A stretch of 64,000 bases of DNA from an uncultured Megasphaera sp. (GTDB lineage: Bacteria > Bacillota > Negativicutes > Veillonellales > Megasphaeraceae), in contig NZ_UQBH01000004.1 of the NCBI RefSeq assembly GCF_900539295.1, forward strand, positions 62,001 through 126,000, given 5' to 3'. Position 1 is the first letter of the stretch; the number at the start of each line of letters is the position of its first letter. The position numbers and the translations under genes are program-made. The notes beneath the pieces were generated by a model that saw only the letters and a program-made list of their open reading frames with translations, was not told where the DNA came from and ran no database searches. Positions 40,445 to 48,935 of this stretch are shown here, one piece after another.

Positions 40445-42649
40445 ATGAACTCCTATAAACACATCGACACAGTCTGTCCTTACTGCGGAACAGGCTGTGT
40501 CATTACTTGTACCGTAGATTCGGAAAAGAACCGCGTCATCGAAGCAAAAGGTTCTCCCCGTGGAGTCAATAATGAAGGCCGTCTTTGCTTAAAAGGCCTT
40601 TACGGCTGGGATTATCTGAACGATCCCCAAATCCTTACCAAGCGCATCCGCCACCCCATGATCCGCAAGGGCGGCAAGGGGAGTTCCTTGGTCGAAGTCT
40701 CTTGGCAGGAAGCCATCGAATACACGGCGTCCCGCCTCAAGGCCATTATCAAAGAATACGGTCCCGACGCCGTCATGGGTGCCGGCTCGGCCCGCGGCCC
40801 CGGCAATGAAGCCGCTTATATTACCCAGAAATTCATGCGTGCCGTCATCGGCACCAACAACGTTGACCACTGCGCCCGCATCTGCCACGGTGCCTCCGTG
40901 GCCGGCCTGAGCCAGTCTGTCGGCGAAGGCGCCATGTCGGTCAGCATTCCTGAAATCGAAGATGCTGAAGTCATTTTCAACATCGGCTATAACGCACCTG
41001 TCTCTCATCCCCTCGTAGCCCGCCGCATCGTCAAGGCCAAAAAGAAGGGCTGTAAAATCATCTGCGTCGACCCCCGCCTGACTGAAATGGGGCGGCTGGC
41101 AGACATCTACCTGCCCTTAAAGGGCGGTACCAACATGCTGCTGCTCAACGCCATGGCCCACGTCATGGTAACGGAAGATTTGGTCGACCACGAATTCATC
41201 GATAAGCATACAACGGGATTTGAAGCCTATGCCGAAGAAATTGCCCAAGACAAGTATGCCCCGAAAGCCGTCGCCGCTGCGACCCGTTTGGATCCCGACA
41301 CCATTCGGGAAGCAGCCCGTCTCTTTGCTTCATCGAAACATACCGTAACCCTGTGGGGCATGGGCATCACCCAGTTTTCACAAGGCGTCGAATGCGTCAT
41401 CGCCTGCTCCAACCTCAGCCTCATGACCGGCAACTACGGCCATTATGCCACCGGCGTCGGTCCGGTCCGCGGCCAGAACAACGTCCAAGGGACCTGTGAC
41501 ATGGGTCTCCTGCCCAATCAGTATCCGGGCTATCAGCCCGTAACCGACGAAGCAGTCCGCCGCAAATTCGAAAAAGCCTGGGGCTGTTTACTGCCGGACA
41601 AGGTCGGCCTGCCCCTTACACGGGTCCCGGCCAGAGTCCTCCGCGAAAAAGATCCGAAGAAGCAGATTCACGCCTACTACATCATCGGCGAAGACCCAGC
41701 CCAGTCCGATCCGGACCTGCCGGAAATCAGACGGACCTTAAATGCCATCGACTTCGTCGCCGTTCAAGACATCTTCTTTAACAAGACCTGTGAACACGCT
41801 GACGTCGTCTTCCCGGCTACGGCCTGGGGCGAACACGATGCCGTCTACTCTTCATGCGACCGCCGCTTCCAGCGCGTCCGCAAACTGATTGAACCGACCC
41901 CGGACTGCAAACCCGACTGGGAAATCCTCTGCCTCTTGGCCTCGGCTATGGGCTATCCCATGCACTACGACAACACCGAAGAAATTTGGGATGAAATGCG
42001 CTCCCTCTGTCCCAAATTTGCCGGCGCAACCTACGAAAAACTGGATGCCAATCACGGTATTCAATGGCCCTGCACCGACGAAGATCCCGCCGATAAGGGT
42101 ACGCAGTTTCTCCATAAGGGTGCCAAATTTGCCACCGATGACGGCAAGGGCCGTTTTTACTACTTCCCGTGGATGCCCGTCAAAGAGCTGGAAAGCCCCG
42201 ATTATCCCCTGTCCCTGTCGACAGTACGAGAAGTCGGCCACTATTCTGTCCGCACCATGACCGGCAACTGCCGCCTCCTCGTCGACTTGGCCGACGAACC
42301 GGGCTTCATCCAAATGAATCCCGACGACTGCAAGAGCCTCGATATTGCCGACGGCGACTTAGTCCGCGTCATCTCTAAACGGGGCCAGACCATTACTCGC
42401 TGCCAGGTTTCTGACCGGGTCTCCCAAGGTGCTACATACATGACCTACCAGTGGTGGATCGGTGCCTGCAATGAATTGACCATCTCGGCCTTAGACCCCA
42501 AGAGCAGCACGCCGGAATATAAATACTGTGCCTGCCGCGTCGAAAAAATCGATGACCAAAAGCAGGCCGAAATGGATGTAAAAACCCAGTACGCTGCGAT
42601 TCGCAGCCGCATGGGAATTGGAAATGAAGGGGGCTTCAGCCATGTTTAA
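40445..42649 (+). CDS. fdhF: Formate dehydrogenase H-type catalytic subunit, cysteine form
   Basis: A 734-residue molybdopterin oxidoreductase oxidising formate to CO2. The N-terminal [4Fe-4S] cysteines are C11, C14, C18 and C48. The metal-binding position, selenocysteine in E. coli FdhH (CARVU), is here C147 in DHCARICHG, encoded by TGC at 40883. The following His and later MGMGITQF and QNNVQGTCDMG segments are intact, and the C-terminal cofactor-binding domain ends near residue 725. It overlaps the ferredoxin gene by 8 nt. There is no hydrogenase gene in the window, so the electrons go elsewhere. Confidence 0.93.
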   Translation: MNSYKHIDTVCPYCGTGCVITCTVDSEKNRVIEAKGSPRGVNNEGRLCLKGLYGWDYLNDPQILTKRIRHPMIRKGGKGSSLVEVSWQEAIEYTASRLKAIIKEYGPDAVMGAGSARGPGNEAAYITQKFMRAVIGTNNVDHCARICHGASVAGLSQSVGEGAMSVSIPEIEDAEVIFNIGYNAPVSHPLVARRIVKAKKKGCKIICVDPRLTEMGRLADIYLPLKGGTNMLLLNAMAHVMVTEDLVDHEFIDKHTTGFEAYAEEIAQDKYAPKAVAAATRLDPDTIREAARLFASSKHTVTLWGMGITQFSQGVECVIACSNLSLMTGNYGHYATGVGPVRGQNNVQGTCDMGLLPNQYPGYQPVTDEAVRRKFEKAWGCLLPDKVGLPLTRVPARVLREKDPKKQIHAYYIIGEDPAQSDPDLPEIRRTLNAIDFVAVQDIFFNKTCEHADVVFPATAWGEHDAVYSSCDRRFQRVRKLIEPTPDCKPDWEILCLLASAMGYPMHYDNTEEIWDEMRSLCPKFAGATYEKLDANHGIQWPCTDEDPADKGTQFLHKGAKFATDDGKGRFYYFPWMPVKELESPDYPLSLSTVREVGHYSVRTMTGNCRLLVDLADEPGFIQMNPDDCKSLDIADGDLVRVISKRGQTITRCQVSDRVSQGATYMTYQWWIGACNELTISALDPKSSTPEYKYCACRVEKIDDQKQAEMDVKTQYAAIRSRMGIGNEGGFSHV

Positions 42650-43178
42650 TCACATTAAGACCGATCCGGAACTCTGCATCGGCTGTAAGACCTGCATGGC
42701 AGCCTGCGTCGCCAGCCATACGGGCAAGGCCTTGTTCGCCCTGAAGCCGAACAGCTTTGACTTTACACCTCGTGTTCACGTCGTTTATACGTCAAAAATC
42801 ACCAAGGCTGTCCAGTGCCAGCAGTGTCCGAAACCGCGCTGTCTTGACGCCTGCCCCTTCCACTGCATCTCTCTCGGGGAAGATTCCGTCGTCATCGATG
42901 AAGACGCCTGCCGGGGCTGCGGCAAGTGTTCCAAGGCCTGCCCCTTTGACGCCATCACTATGACCCGCATTTACCACGGCAATACAAAGGGCCGCCCTTT
43001 CCGTATCATCGCCTATAAATGCGACCTCTGCTGCCATACCGAAACGGGGGCGCCGGCCTGCATTCCCGCCTGTCCGACAGAAGCCTTAAGCCTCTTCAAG
43101 CCTAAAGCAAATCCGTCCCGACAAGCAAAAAAAGCTGACGCCATGCCTTCAGTAGACACCATCGCCAGCCATCATTAA
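42642..43178 (+). CDS. 4Fe-4S ferredoxin subunit of formate dehydrogenase (HycB/HydN-like)
   Basis: A 178-residue polyferredoxin with four cluster motifs: CIGCKTCMAAC, CQQCPKPRCLDAC, CRGCGKCSKAC, and CDLCCHTETGAPACIPAC. This is the HycB/HydN pattern, the electron acceptor for FdhF-type enzymes. The ATG at 42642 lies within the last codons of fdhF and follows GAAGGGGG; in-frame codons further upstream precede that site. It is translationally coupled to fdhF, with moeA 17 bp downstream. Confidence 0.92.
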   Translation: MFNHIKTDPELCIGCKTCMAACVASHTGKALFALKPNSFDFTPRVHVVYTSKITKAVQCQQCPKPRCLDACPFHCISLGEDSVVIDEDACRGCGKCSKACPFDAITMTRIYHGNTKGRPFRIIAYKCDLCCHTETGAPACIPACPTEALSLFKPKANPSRQAKKADAMPSVDTIASHH

Positions 43179-43195
43179 AAAGGATATCAATACAT

Positions 43196-44413
43196 ATGGA
43201 AATCGTAACGATTACCGAAGCAAGGCGCCGTCTCCGCGGCGCCTTGTCTTCCTATCAGCCTGAAACAGAACAGATTTCACCGGAAGATGCCGTCGGCCGC
43301 ATTACGGCCAAAGACATTACGGCGGCCCATCCCTATCCGCCCTACCGCAAATCGCCTTTCGACGGTTATGCCATCTGCAGCCATAATCAAAAGACCTATG
43401 ACGTCGTCGCCACCATCGGTGCCGGCATCGTCTATGACGGCCCAGTCAGGCCGGGTCAGGCTGTCCGACTGATGACGGGCTGCGCCGTCCCTGACGACTG
43501 CGACACCGTCATTCCCCAAGAGTACACCGTCAAAAAGGATGACCGGATTGAGCTGACAGAAAACATCGACCGCGGAAGCAATATCATTCCCATCGGTGAA
43601 GAGTGCCAAAAGGGCGCCGTCATCATCCCCAAGGGAACGAAGCTCACGGCCGGTGCCGTTTCAGCAGCCGTCGGCATGGGCAACACGGTATTTTCAGTCT
43701 TCACCAAGACAAAGGTTTTATTCCTGACGTCCGGCCGGGAGCTGGTTTTACCCGGAGAGGCACGGCACAAGGGCCAAATCTATAATTCCAACGCCTTCCT
43801 GTTCCGTCCCATCTTGGAGCAACATCAGGCTGAGGTCACCTTTTATCACGTTTCCGACGGACCGGAACGACTCGACGCCGAAACGGAAAAAATTCGAACC
43901 TTGAGCCGTAACGCCGATCTCATCGTCAGCACCGGAGGCGTATCCGTCGGCCTCTACGACACGATGCCCCAAATCTACGGCAGTCTCGGTGCCGTCCAAC
44001 TCTACAACCGCATCACCATGCGCCCCGGCTCTGCCTCTTACGGCGGCGTCATCAAGGGGGCGTCGGGAAAGGCAACGATAGTTCTCGGCCTGTCCGGCAA
44101 TCCGTCAGCAGCCTTCAATGCCTTTCAGCTGTTGACCGTCCCTATCCTGCGTCAATTAAACGGGGAAGAAGACTGGTCTTTTTCCATCGTCACCTGTCGG
44201 CTGAGCCATGCTATTCATAAAGAAAATCCCGTCGACCGCTTCGTCCAGGGCCGCATCTCCTTTGAAGGCGGTCAGCCGTTCTTTACGCCGAACACAACCC
44301 TCACGTCGAGTGCCCTCTTGGGTCTTTCTCAGGTCAATGCCCTGGGCTGCATCAAAAAAGGAACGCCTCCCTTATCAGAAGGCGCTCCTATCGAAGCTAT
44401 ATTGCTGCCGTGA
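43196..44413 (+). CDS. moeA: Molybdopterin molybdenumtransferase
   Basis: A 405-residue MoeA that inserts molybdate into adenylated molybdopterin. It has SPFDGYAI near residue 57, the VRLMTGCAVPDDCDTVIPQE segment, the molybdopterin-binding core LTSGRELVLPGE and IVSTGGVSVGLYDTM, and GLSGNPSAAFNAF in domain 3. Length is normal. It is the last gene of the mobAB-fdhF-ferredoxin set and converges on fdhD with 3 bp between the stops. Confidence 0.93.
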   Translation: MEIVTITEARRRLRGALSSYQPETEQISPEDAVGRITAKDITAAHPYPPYRKSPFDGYAICSHNQKTYDVVATIGAGIVYDGPVRPGQAVRLMTGCAVPDDCDTVIPQEYTVKKDDRIELTENIDRGSNIIPIGEECQKGAVIIPKGTKLTAGAVSAAVGMGNTVFSVFTKTKVLFLTSGRELVLPGEARHKGQIYNSNAFLFRPILEQHQAEVTFYHVSDGPERLDAETEKIRTLSRNADLIVSTGGVSVGLYDTMPQIYGSLGAVQLYNRITMRPGSASYGGVIKGASGKATIVLGLSGNPSAAFNAFQLLTVPILRQLNGEEDWSFSIVTCRLSHAIHKENPVDRFVQGRISFEGGQPFFTPNTTLTSSALLGLSQVNALGCIKKGTPPLSEGAPIEAILLP

Positions 44414-44416
44414 CGA

Positions 44417-45133
44417 TTACCACGAAAGCCGTTCGCCATGGGCAAAGACCTTAAAAGAATCGGGTCTCAGGCCACAGACGACGGTGATGCCGTATTTCTC
44501 TGCCAAGGCAATGCCCAGGCTAGTCGGCAAGGCACGCGATGCCAAAAAGCGCACGCCCAGACCGTGGACCTTTTCAATGACCGATTGCGGCACGCGGCCG
44601 CTGAAAACCAGGACGGCCTGACTGACATCGATATGCCCCAGTTCTACAAAACCGCGCAGTCTGTCGAGGACGTTGTGGCGGCCGATATCTTCGGTGTAAA
44701 CGAGGACTTTATCGCCGACTACCAGAGCCCCTTCATGGACACCGTGAGAGGCGTGATGGGCCGTCGACAAACTGTCCAAAAGGCCGCCATAGGAACAGAG
44801 CTTCTCAGCCGATATCGGTTCAAAGGGCTCCTCTTTAAGAGACGGCCGACTTCCCTCTTGGGTCGTAACAAAGGCCGAGCCGTCTTGCAGGTGAATATCG
44901 GACAGAACCCGGCCGTCGGCCACCTTCCCTTCAGCCAGACAGTAGCCTGCTGCTAAAATATCGACGTCTTCCGGCGATGATATGAGCGTACTGATACGCT
45001 CTCCATCAAGATAAAGCGGAGTCATGACCTCGACGGCGATGGACTGTTGTTTCTGAACGGCCCCTTGATGATAATCGACATAAGATAATTCTCGGCACGA
45101 AGCAAAATGCAGTGCGTCTTTCTCTGTTTCCAT
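44417..45133 (-). CDS. fdhD: FdhD-like formate dehydrogenase sulfurtransferase
   Basis: A 238-residue member of the FdhD family, which delivers sulfur to the bis-MGD cofactor of formate dehydrogenase. Family segments are EDIGRHNVLDRLRGF, VLVFSGRVPQSVIEKV and LPTSLGIALAEKYGI. The CxxC pair that carries the persulfide in E. coli FdhD is not visible; C113 (KLCSYGG) is the only cysteine near that place. It sits next to yqeB and converges on moeA. The GAGGGGC ribosome binding site supports the ATG. Confidence 0.87.
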   Translation of the reverse strand: METEKDALHFASCRELSYVDYHQGAVQKQQSIAVEVMTPLYLDGERISTLISSPEDVDILAAGYCLAEGKVADGRVLSDIHLQDGSAFVTTQEGSRPSLKEEPFEPISAEKLCSYGGLLDSLSTAHHASHGVHEGALVVGDKVLVYTEDIGRHNVLDRLRGFVELGHIDVSQAVLVFSGRVPQSVIEKVHGLGVRFLASRALPTSLGIALAEKYGITVVCGLRPDSFKVFAHGERLSW

Positions 45134-45154
45134 ATAAAGCCCCTCGATTCTTAG

Positions 45155-46003
45155 TTAAAATAAATCATCCCGGCCCAGCCAAAGGAGGGCCGTCAGCACA
45201 GCGCCGCCAAGGCTGCGTGCCTTGTCCGAAATGGTAAAGCAGTTGCTGTACTCACTCTCCCGCGGATCGATATCGGCAATCTTAAACCCCTTAGGCGCAT
45301 AATAGCCGTCGCGAATGAGCCCGCGGACGATACCCGTCAGGGATGCCAAAACCGGCAGCCCCATCTCTGCCCTTGCCTTCGTATCAGCAGGCAGGAGATT
45401 CTTCGTCAGGACAGCCATAGGCTGTCCTTTTTTTACGCTGTCGCCAATGCCGACCAAGCCGTAGACATAGCCTGACGATTCACTGTGGATGACCCGTTCC
45501 TTGCCATAGCCGGCAATGATTCCCGGTATGCCCGTATTGGGCATAGCCGCCCCCTCGCGGATGATGCGTCCCAATTGATGGCCCCGCTGCGTTTCAATGA
45601 CGGCGTCTACGTCGCGGCCTGCCGTAAATCCCGGCCCTAAGGCCACGGTGTGGCCGGCCATAGCGCGGTTCGTCCCCAAGTTCTTCTTGGCCAGGATGGC
45701 GTCGACGACGGCCCACGGGCGGAGAACCTGAATCGCCTGTCCCCCGGGATCGACGAGGAGGGGAATCTCCTGACAAGCCCAAACATCGGGCAGGTCATCA
45801 ATGGAGTCACACCGCCGGCAAGTCAGGTGCTCTACGACAGCCTTTCCGTCATAGACGGCTTCACAAAGCGAAACCTGGCGGCGAATGGCAGACGGACGGG
45901 CCGTTTCCAAGATAAGAACCTGAAACCCTGCCTGGTATAAAGATTGGACGACGCCGGTCGCAAGATCACCGCCGCCGCGAACAATAATCAATCTATCCTT
46001 CAT
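45155..46003 (-). CDS. yqeB: YqeB-family selenium-dependent molybdenum hydroxylase maturation protein
   Basis: A 282-residue protein with an N-terminal Rossmann-like segment VRGGGDLATGVVQSLYQAGF and a later GPGFTAGRDVDAVIETQRGH. YqeB (EF2563 family) is found where molybdenum hydroxylases carry labile selenium, and is thought to act in that maturation step; the reaction is not proven. It lies between xdh and fdhD on the same strand, with a terminator between xdh and yqeB. Confidence 0.85.
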   Translation of the reverse strand: MKDRLIIVRGGGDLATGVVQSLYQAGFQVLILETARPSAIRRQVSLCEAVYDGKAVVEHLTCRRCDSIDDLPDVWACQEIPLLVDPGGQAIQVLRPWAVVDAILAKKNLGTNRAMAGHTVALGPGFTAGRDVDAVIETQRGHQLGRIIREGAAMPNTGIPGIIAGYGKERVIHSESSGYVYGLVGIGDSVKKGQPMAVLTKNLLPADTKARAEMGLPVLASLTGIVRGLIRDGYYAPKGFKIADIDPRESEYSNCFTISDKARSLGGAVLTALLWLGRDDLF

Positions 46004-46017
46004 AATAATCCTTCCTA

Positions 46018-46056
46018 TAAAATCCCCCTCAGCCTGCCGGGCAGGTGAGGGGTTTT
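46018..46056 (-). terminator. Terminator between xdh and yqeB
   Basis: A long stem made of CCCCTCA and TGAGGGG outer arms and CCTGCC/GGCAGG inner arms, followed on the minus strand by GATTTTAT. The T run is short. A second small palindrome of AAGGCCTTT type directly follows the xdh stop. Confidence 0.6.
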
Positions 46057-46118
46057 ATGATGTCTTCTTATTGTATTATACTGCATTTTAAGCCTATCGT
46101 CAGGGCCTTTTAAAGGCC

Positions 46119-48806
46119 TTATTTTTTTCGGCTGTACGGTGTCCCTTTCAAGGGAATTTCCGTTTGGAACTCGCCGTTCCACTTGTAGTATGCACCGGCA
46201 ACAGCCGGTGCCGTCGGAATCGACGTGATTTCACCGACACCGATGGCACCGTAAGCGACATCGACGCCTTCTTTTTCAATGGCAATGGCTTCGACGTCAG
46301 GAGCCTTATCGGCCCGCATCAGGCCTAAGGTCCCGTATTTGGCTGTCGGTTTGCAGTTATCGAGGGGGTACTGCTCGCTTAAGGCATAGCCGCAGCCCAT
46401 GATCGTCCCGCCTTCGATCTGTCCTTCTAAGCTCTTGCGGTTGACGACGCGGCCGACGTCGTGGGCGGAGACCATCTTCCGAATCGTCCCGTCTTCGTTC
46501 AGGATGCAGACATGAGTCGCATAGCCATAGGCGACGTGCGATACGGGATTGGCCACGTCGGCGCCCATCTTATCGGTCTTGCCGAGATATTCCCCGATGT
46601 ATTCCCGACCGCTCAGACTATCCAAATCACTGCCGGTAAAGCGAACGGCTGCCGTCGCCGGCGATTCCTGCTCAACGGTGACGCCTTCCAGATAATCACT
46701 GGGGCGACTCGTTTCTTCATAAACCAATCCGTTGGCACGGAATAAATCCTGCCGCAGCTGCTTAGCAGCCCGCCGCGCCGCTTCCCCGGTCAGTGTCGTC
46801 TGCCGGGACCCGGACGTCGTACCGGCATCGGGAGACGTCGCCGTATTGGGCATATGCCACTTAATGGCCTCAATAGGAAGGCCGGCAGCTTGGGAAACAA
46901 TCTGCACCAAGACCGTTCCGACGCCCTGGCCGATACAGGATGCCGACGAGTAAACGTGAACCCGTCCGTCGCTGACAGCTAAACGGCAGCGGCCATAGTC
47001 AGGCAGACCGACGCCGACGCCGGAGTTCTTCAGCGCACAGCCGATGCCCACATAGGGGCCGCTGTGATAGTACGCATCTTTGACGGCTTCCAGCGTCTCT
47101 ACCAGCCCCGTCGACGGGTCGGCAATCTGACCGTTAGGCAGGACGTCACCCGGGCGGATGGCATTGCGATATCGGATTTCCCAGGGGTCGATACCGGCCA
47201 TTTCAGCCAGTTTATTTAAGTTTAATTCCGTTGCAAAAATAGTTTGGGTTACGCCGAACCCGCGAAAAGCGCCGGCCGGCGGATTATTAGTGTAAACGGC
47301 TGTTCCTTCGATGTCGATGGTCTGGTAATTATAAGGACCGGCAGCATGCGTACAGGCCCTTTGCAGAACAGGTCCTCCGAGGGAGGCATAGGCACCGTTG
47401 TCGGTGACAGCAACGAGTTTCATAGCCGTCAGTTTCCCAGTTTCATCACAGGCCGTCGTTAAATCCATGCTGAACTGATGGCGTTTCGGATGAATGAGAA
47501 TGCTTTCTTGCCGCGTCAGCTTCACTTTACAGATGCGTTTACAGACGTAGGCCACGAGGGCTGCCAAATGCTGGACCGTCACGTCTTCTTTGCCGCCGAA
47601 GCCGCCGCCGACGAAGCAGTTTTCAACGACGACCTTTTCTTCCGGCAGGCCCAACATGAGGGCCGTTTCGCGACGCGTATCATAAATACCCTGGTCGGAC
47701 GAATAGATGAATACGCCGTCATCAAAGGGCATGGCGACGGCACATTCCGGTTCCAAGAAGGCATGCTCCGTCCACGGCGTTTCGAAATGATGGGTTACCT
47801 TATATTTCGACGCGGCAATGACGGCATCGGCGTCGCCGCGAACCAGGTGTTCGTGAGCTAAGACATTGGTCCCAGCCGACGGATGGACCAGCGGAGCACC
47901 TTCGGCCAGGGCTTCGTCAGCACAGGTCAGGGGCGGCAGCTCTTCATACTCAATTTCAACCAGCTTCTTGGCCTGTTCCAGTATCTCCGGCGTTTCGGCG
48001 GCTACCATGGCGATGGCATCGCCTAAATAATGAGTAACCGTGCCGACGGGAATCAGCGTATCCCAGTCGACCTTCAAATGACCGACCTTGACCGACCCGG
48101 GAATATCGTCGGCTGTCAGCACACAGACGACGCCGGGCAGGGCCTTGGCCTTTTCGGTGTGAACGGCCTTTACAACGGCCCGGGGATAGGTACTGCGAAT
48201 AGCGCTGCCATAGCACATGCCCGGTAAATCGACGTCATCTAAATCGTCGGTATACTTACCAGTCCCCAAGACCTTCGTTTTAACATTGACTCTTTGACAG
48301 TGCTCGCCGACGCCGCGATAGCCCCCGACGACGGGAATCGGCTTATCGTCCCGCAGGAGTTCTGCCGCTAAGGCAATGGCATCGATGATTTTTTTATAGC
48401 CCGTGCAGCGGCAAATATTGTTGCGGATAGCCGCCGTGATCTCCAGTCTCGTCGGTGCCGGATTGGCATCGATGAGGGCCTTGCCGCACATGACCATGCC
48501 GGGAATACAGAAGCCGCACTGGACGGCACCGGCTTCACCAAAAGCATAGACGAAGACGTCCTTTTCCCGCTGTGACAAGCCTTCCACCGTCAAAATTTTC
48601 TTTCCTTCGAAGCGGCCGGCTTTCTGCACACAAGCCTTGGTCGCCTTACCGTCAATGACGACCGTACAAGTTCCGCAGGCGCCTTCACTGCAGCCGTTCT
48701 TGACGGATTTCAGCCGCAGGTCGCGCCGTAGAATATCGATTAATTTACGTTCCGGATCGACGGCCACTTCCCGGCCATTGATCCATAAGCTGCATGTCCT
48801 ATCCAT
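46119..48806 (-). CDS. xdh: Selenium-dependent-type xanthine dehydrogenase (fused [2Fe-2S] and molybdenum domains)
   Basis: An 895-residue hydroxylase of the XdhD type. The N-terminal plant-type [2Fe-2S] uses C39, C44, C47 and C59; the second [2Fe-2S] uses C97, C100, C132 and C134. The molybdenum domains fill residues 165-890 with GGGFGGKEDVTVQHLAA, GAFRGFGVTQ and the catalytic Glu in GAIGVGEITSIP. It should hydroxylate xanthine, hypoxanthine or a related purine. yqeB, yqeC, xdhC and mocA in the window fit a selenium-bearing cofactor. No FAD subunit gene (YgfM/XdhB type) is present, so electrons must leave by another route, perhaps YgfK. The exact substrate is inferred from the cluster. Confidence 0.9.
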   Translation of the reverse strand: MDRTCSLWINGREVAVDPERKLIDILRRDLRLKSVKNGCSEGACGTCTVVIDGKATKACVQKAGRFEGKKILTVEGLSQREKDVFVYAFGEAGAVQCGFCIPGMVMCGKALIDANPAPTRLEITAAIRNNICRCTGYKKIIDAIALAAELLRDDKPIPVVGGYRGVGEHCQRVNVKTKVLGTGKYTDDLDDVDLPGMCYGSAIRSTYPRAVVKAVHTEKAKALPGVVCVLTADDIPGSVKVGHLKVDWDTLIPVGTVTHYLGDAIAMVAAETPEILEQAKKLVEIEYEELPPLTCADEALAEGAPLVHPSAGTNVLAHEHLVRGDADAVIAASKYKVTHHFETPWTEHAFLEPECAVAMPFDDGVFIYSSDQGIYDTRRETALMLGLPEEKVVVENCFVGGGFGGKEDVTVQHLAALVAYVCKRICKVKLTRQESILIHPKRHQFSMDLTTACDETGKLTAMKLVAVTDNGAYASLGGPVLQRACTHAAGPYNYQTIDIEGTAVYTNNPPAGAFRGFGVTQTIFATELNLNKLAEMAGIDPWEIRYRNAIRPGDVLPNGQIADPSTGLVETLEAVKDAYYHSGPYVGIGCALKNSGVGVGLPDYGRCRLAVSDGRVHVYSSASCIGQGVGTVLVQIVSQAAGLPIEAIKWHMPNTATSPDAGTTSGSRQTTLTGEAARRAAKQLRQDLFRANGLVYEETSRPSDYLEGVTVEQESPATAAVRFTGSDLDSLSGREYIGEYLGKTDKMGADVANPVSHVAYGYATHVCILNEDGTIRKMVSAHDVGRVVNRKSLEGQIEGGTIMGCGYALSEQYPLDNCKPTAKYGTLGLMRADKAPDVEAIAIEKEGVDVAYGAIGVGEITSIPTAPAVAGAYYKWNGEFQTEIPLKGTPYSRKK

Positions 48807-48935
48807 AACAGTTCCTCTTTCCGCCCGTTTCGGGCTGTCTGTCTGTCATGGCTGCCATTTCACCTGAGTGAGGCCTCAGACGAGGGAAAATACCAGACAG
48901 GAAATGATACTCATGAACATTCAAGGGATATGAAT

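Noticed and set aside
40883..40885. Selenocysteine codon in fdhF
   Set aside because: The codon is TGC. No in-frame TGA occurs in the gene.
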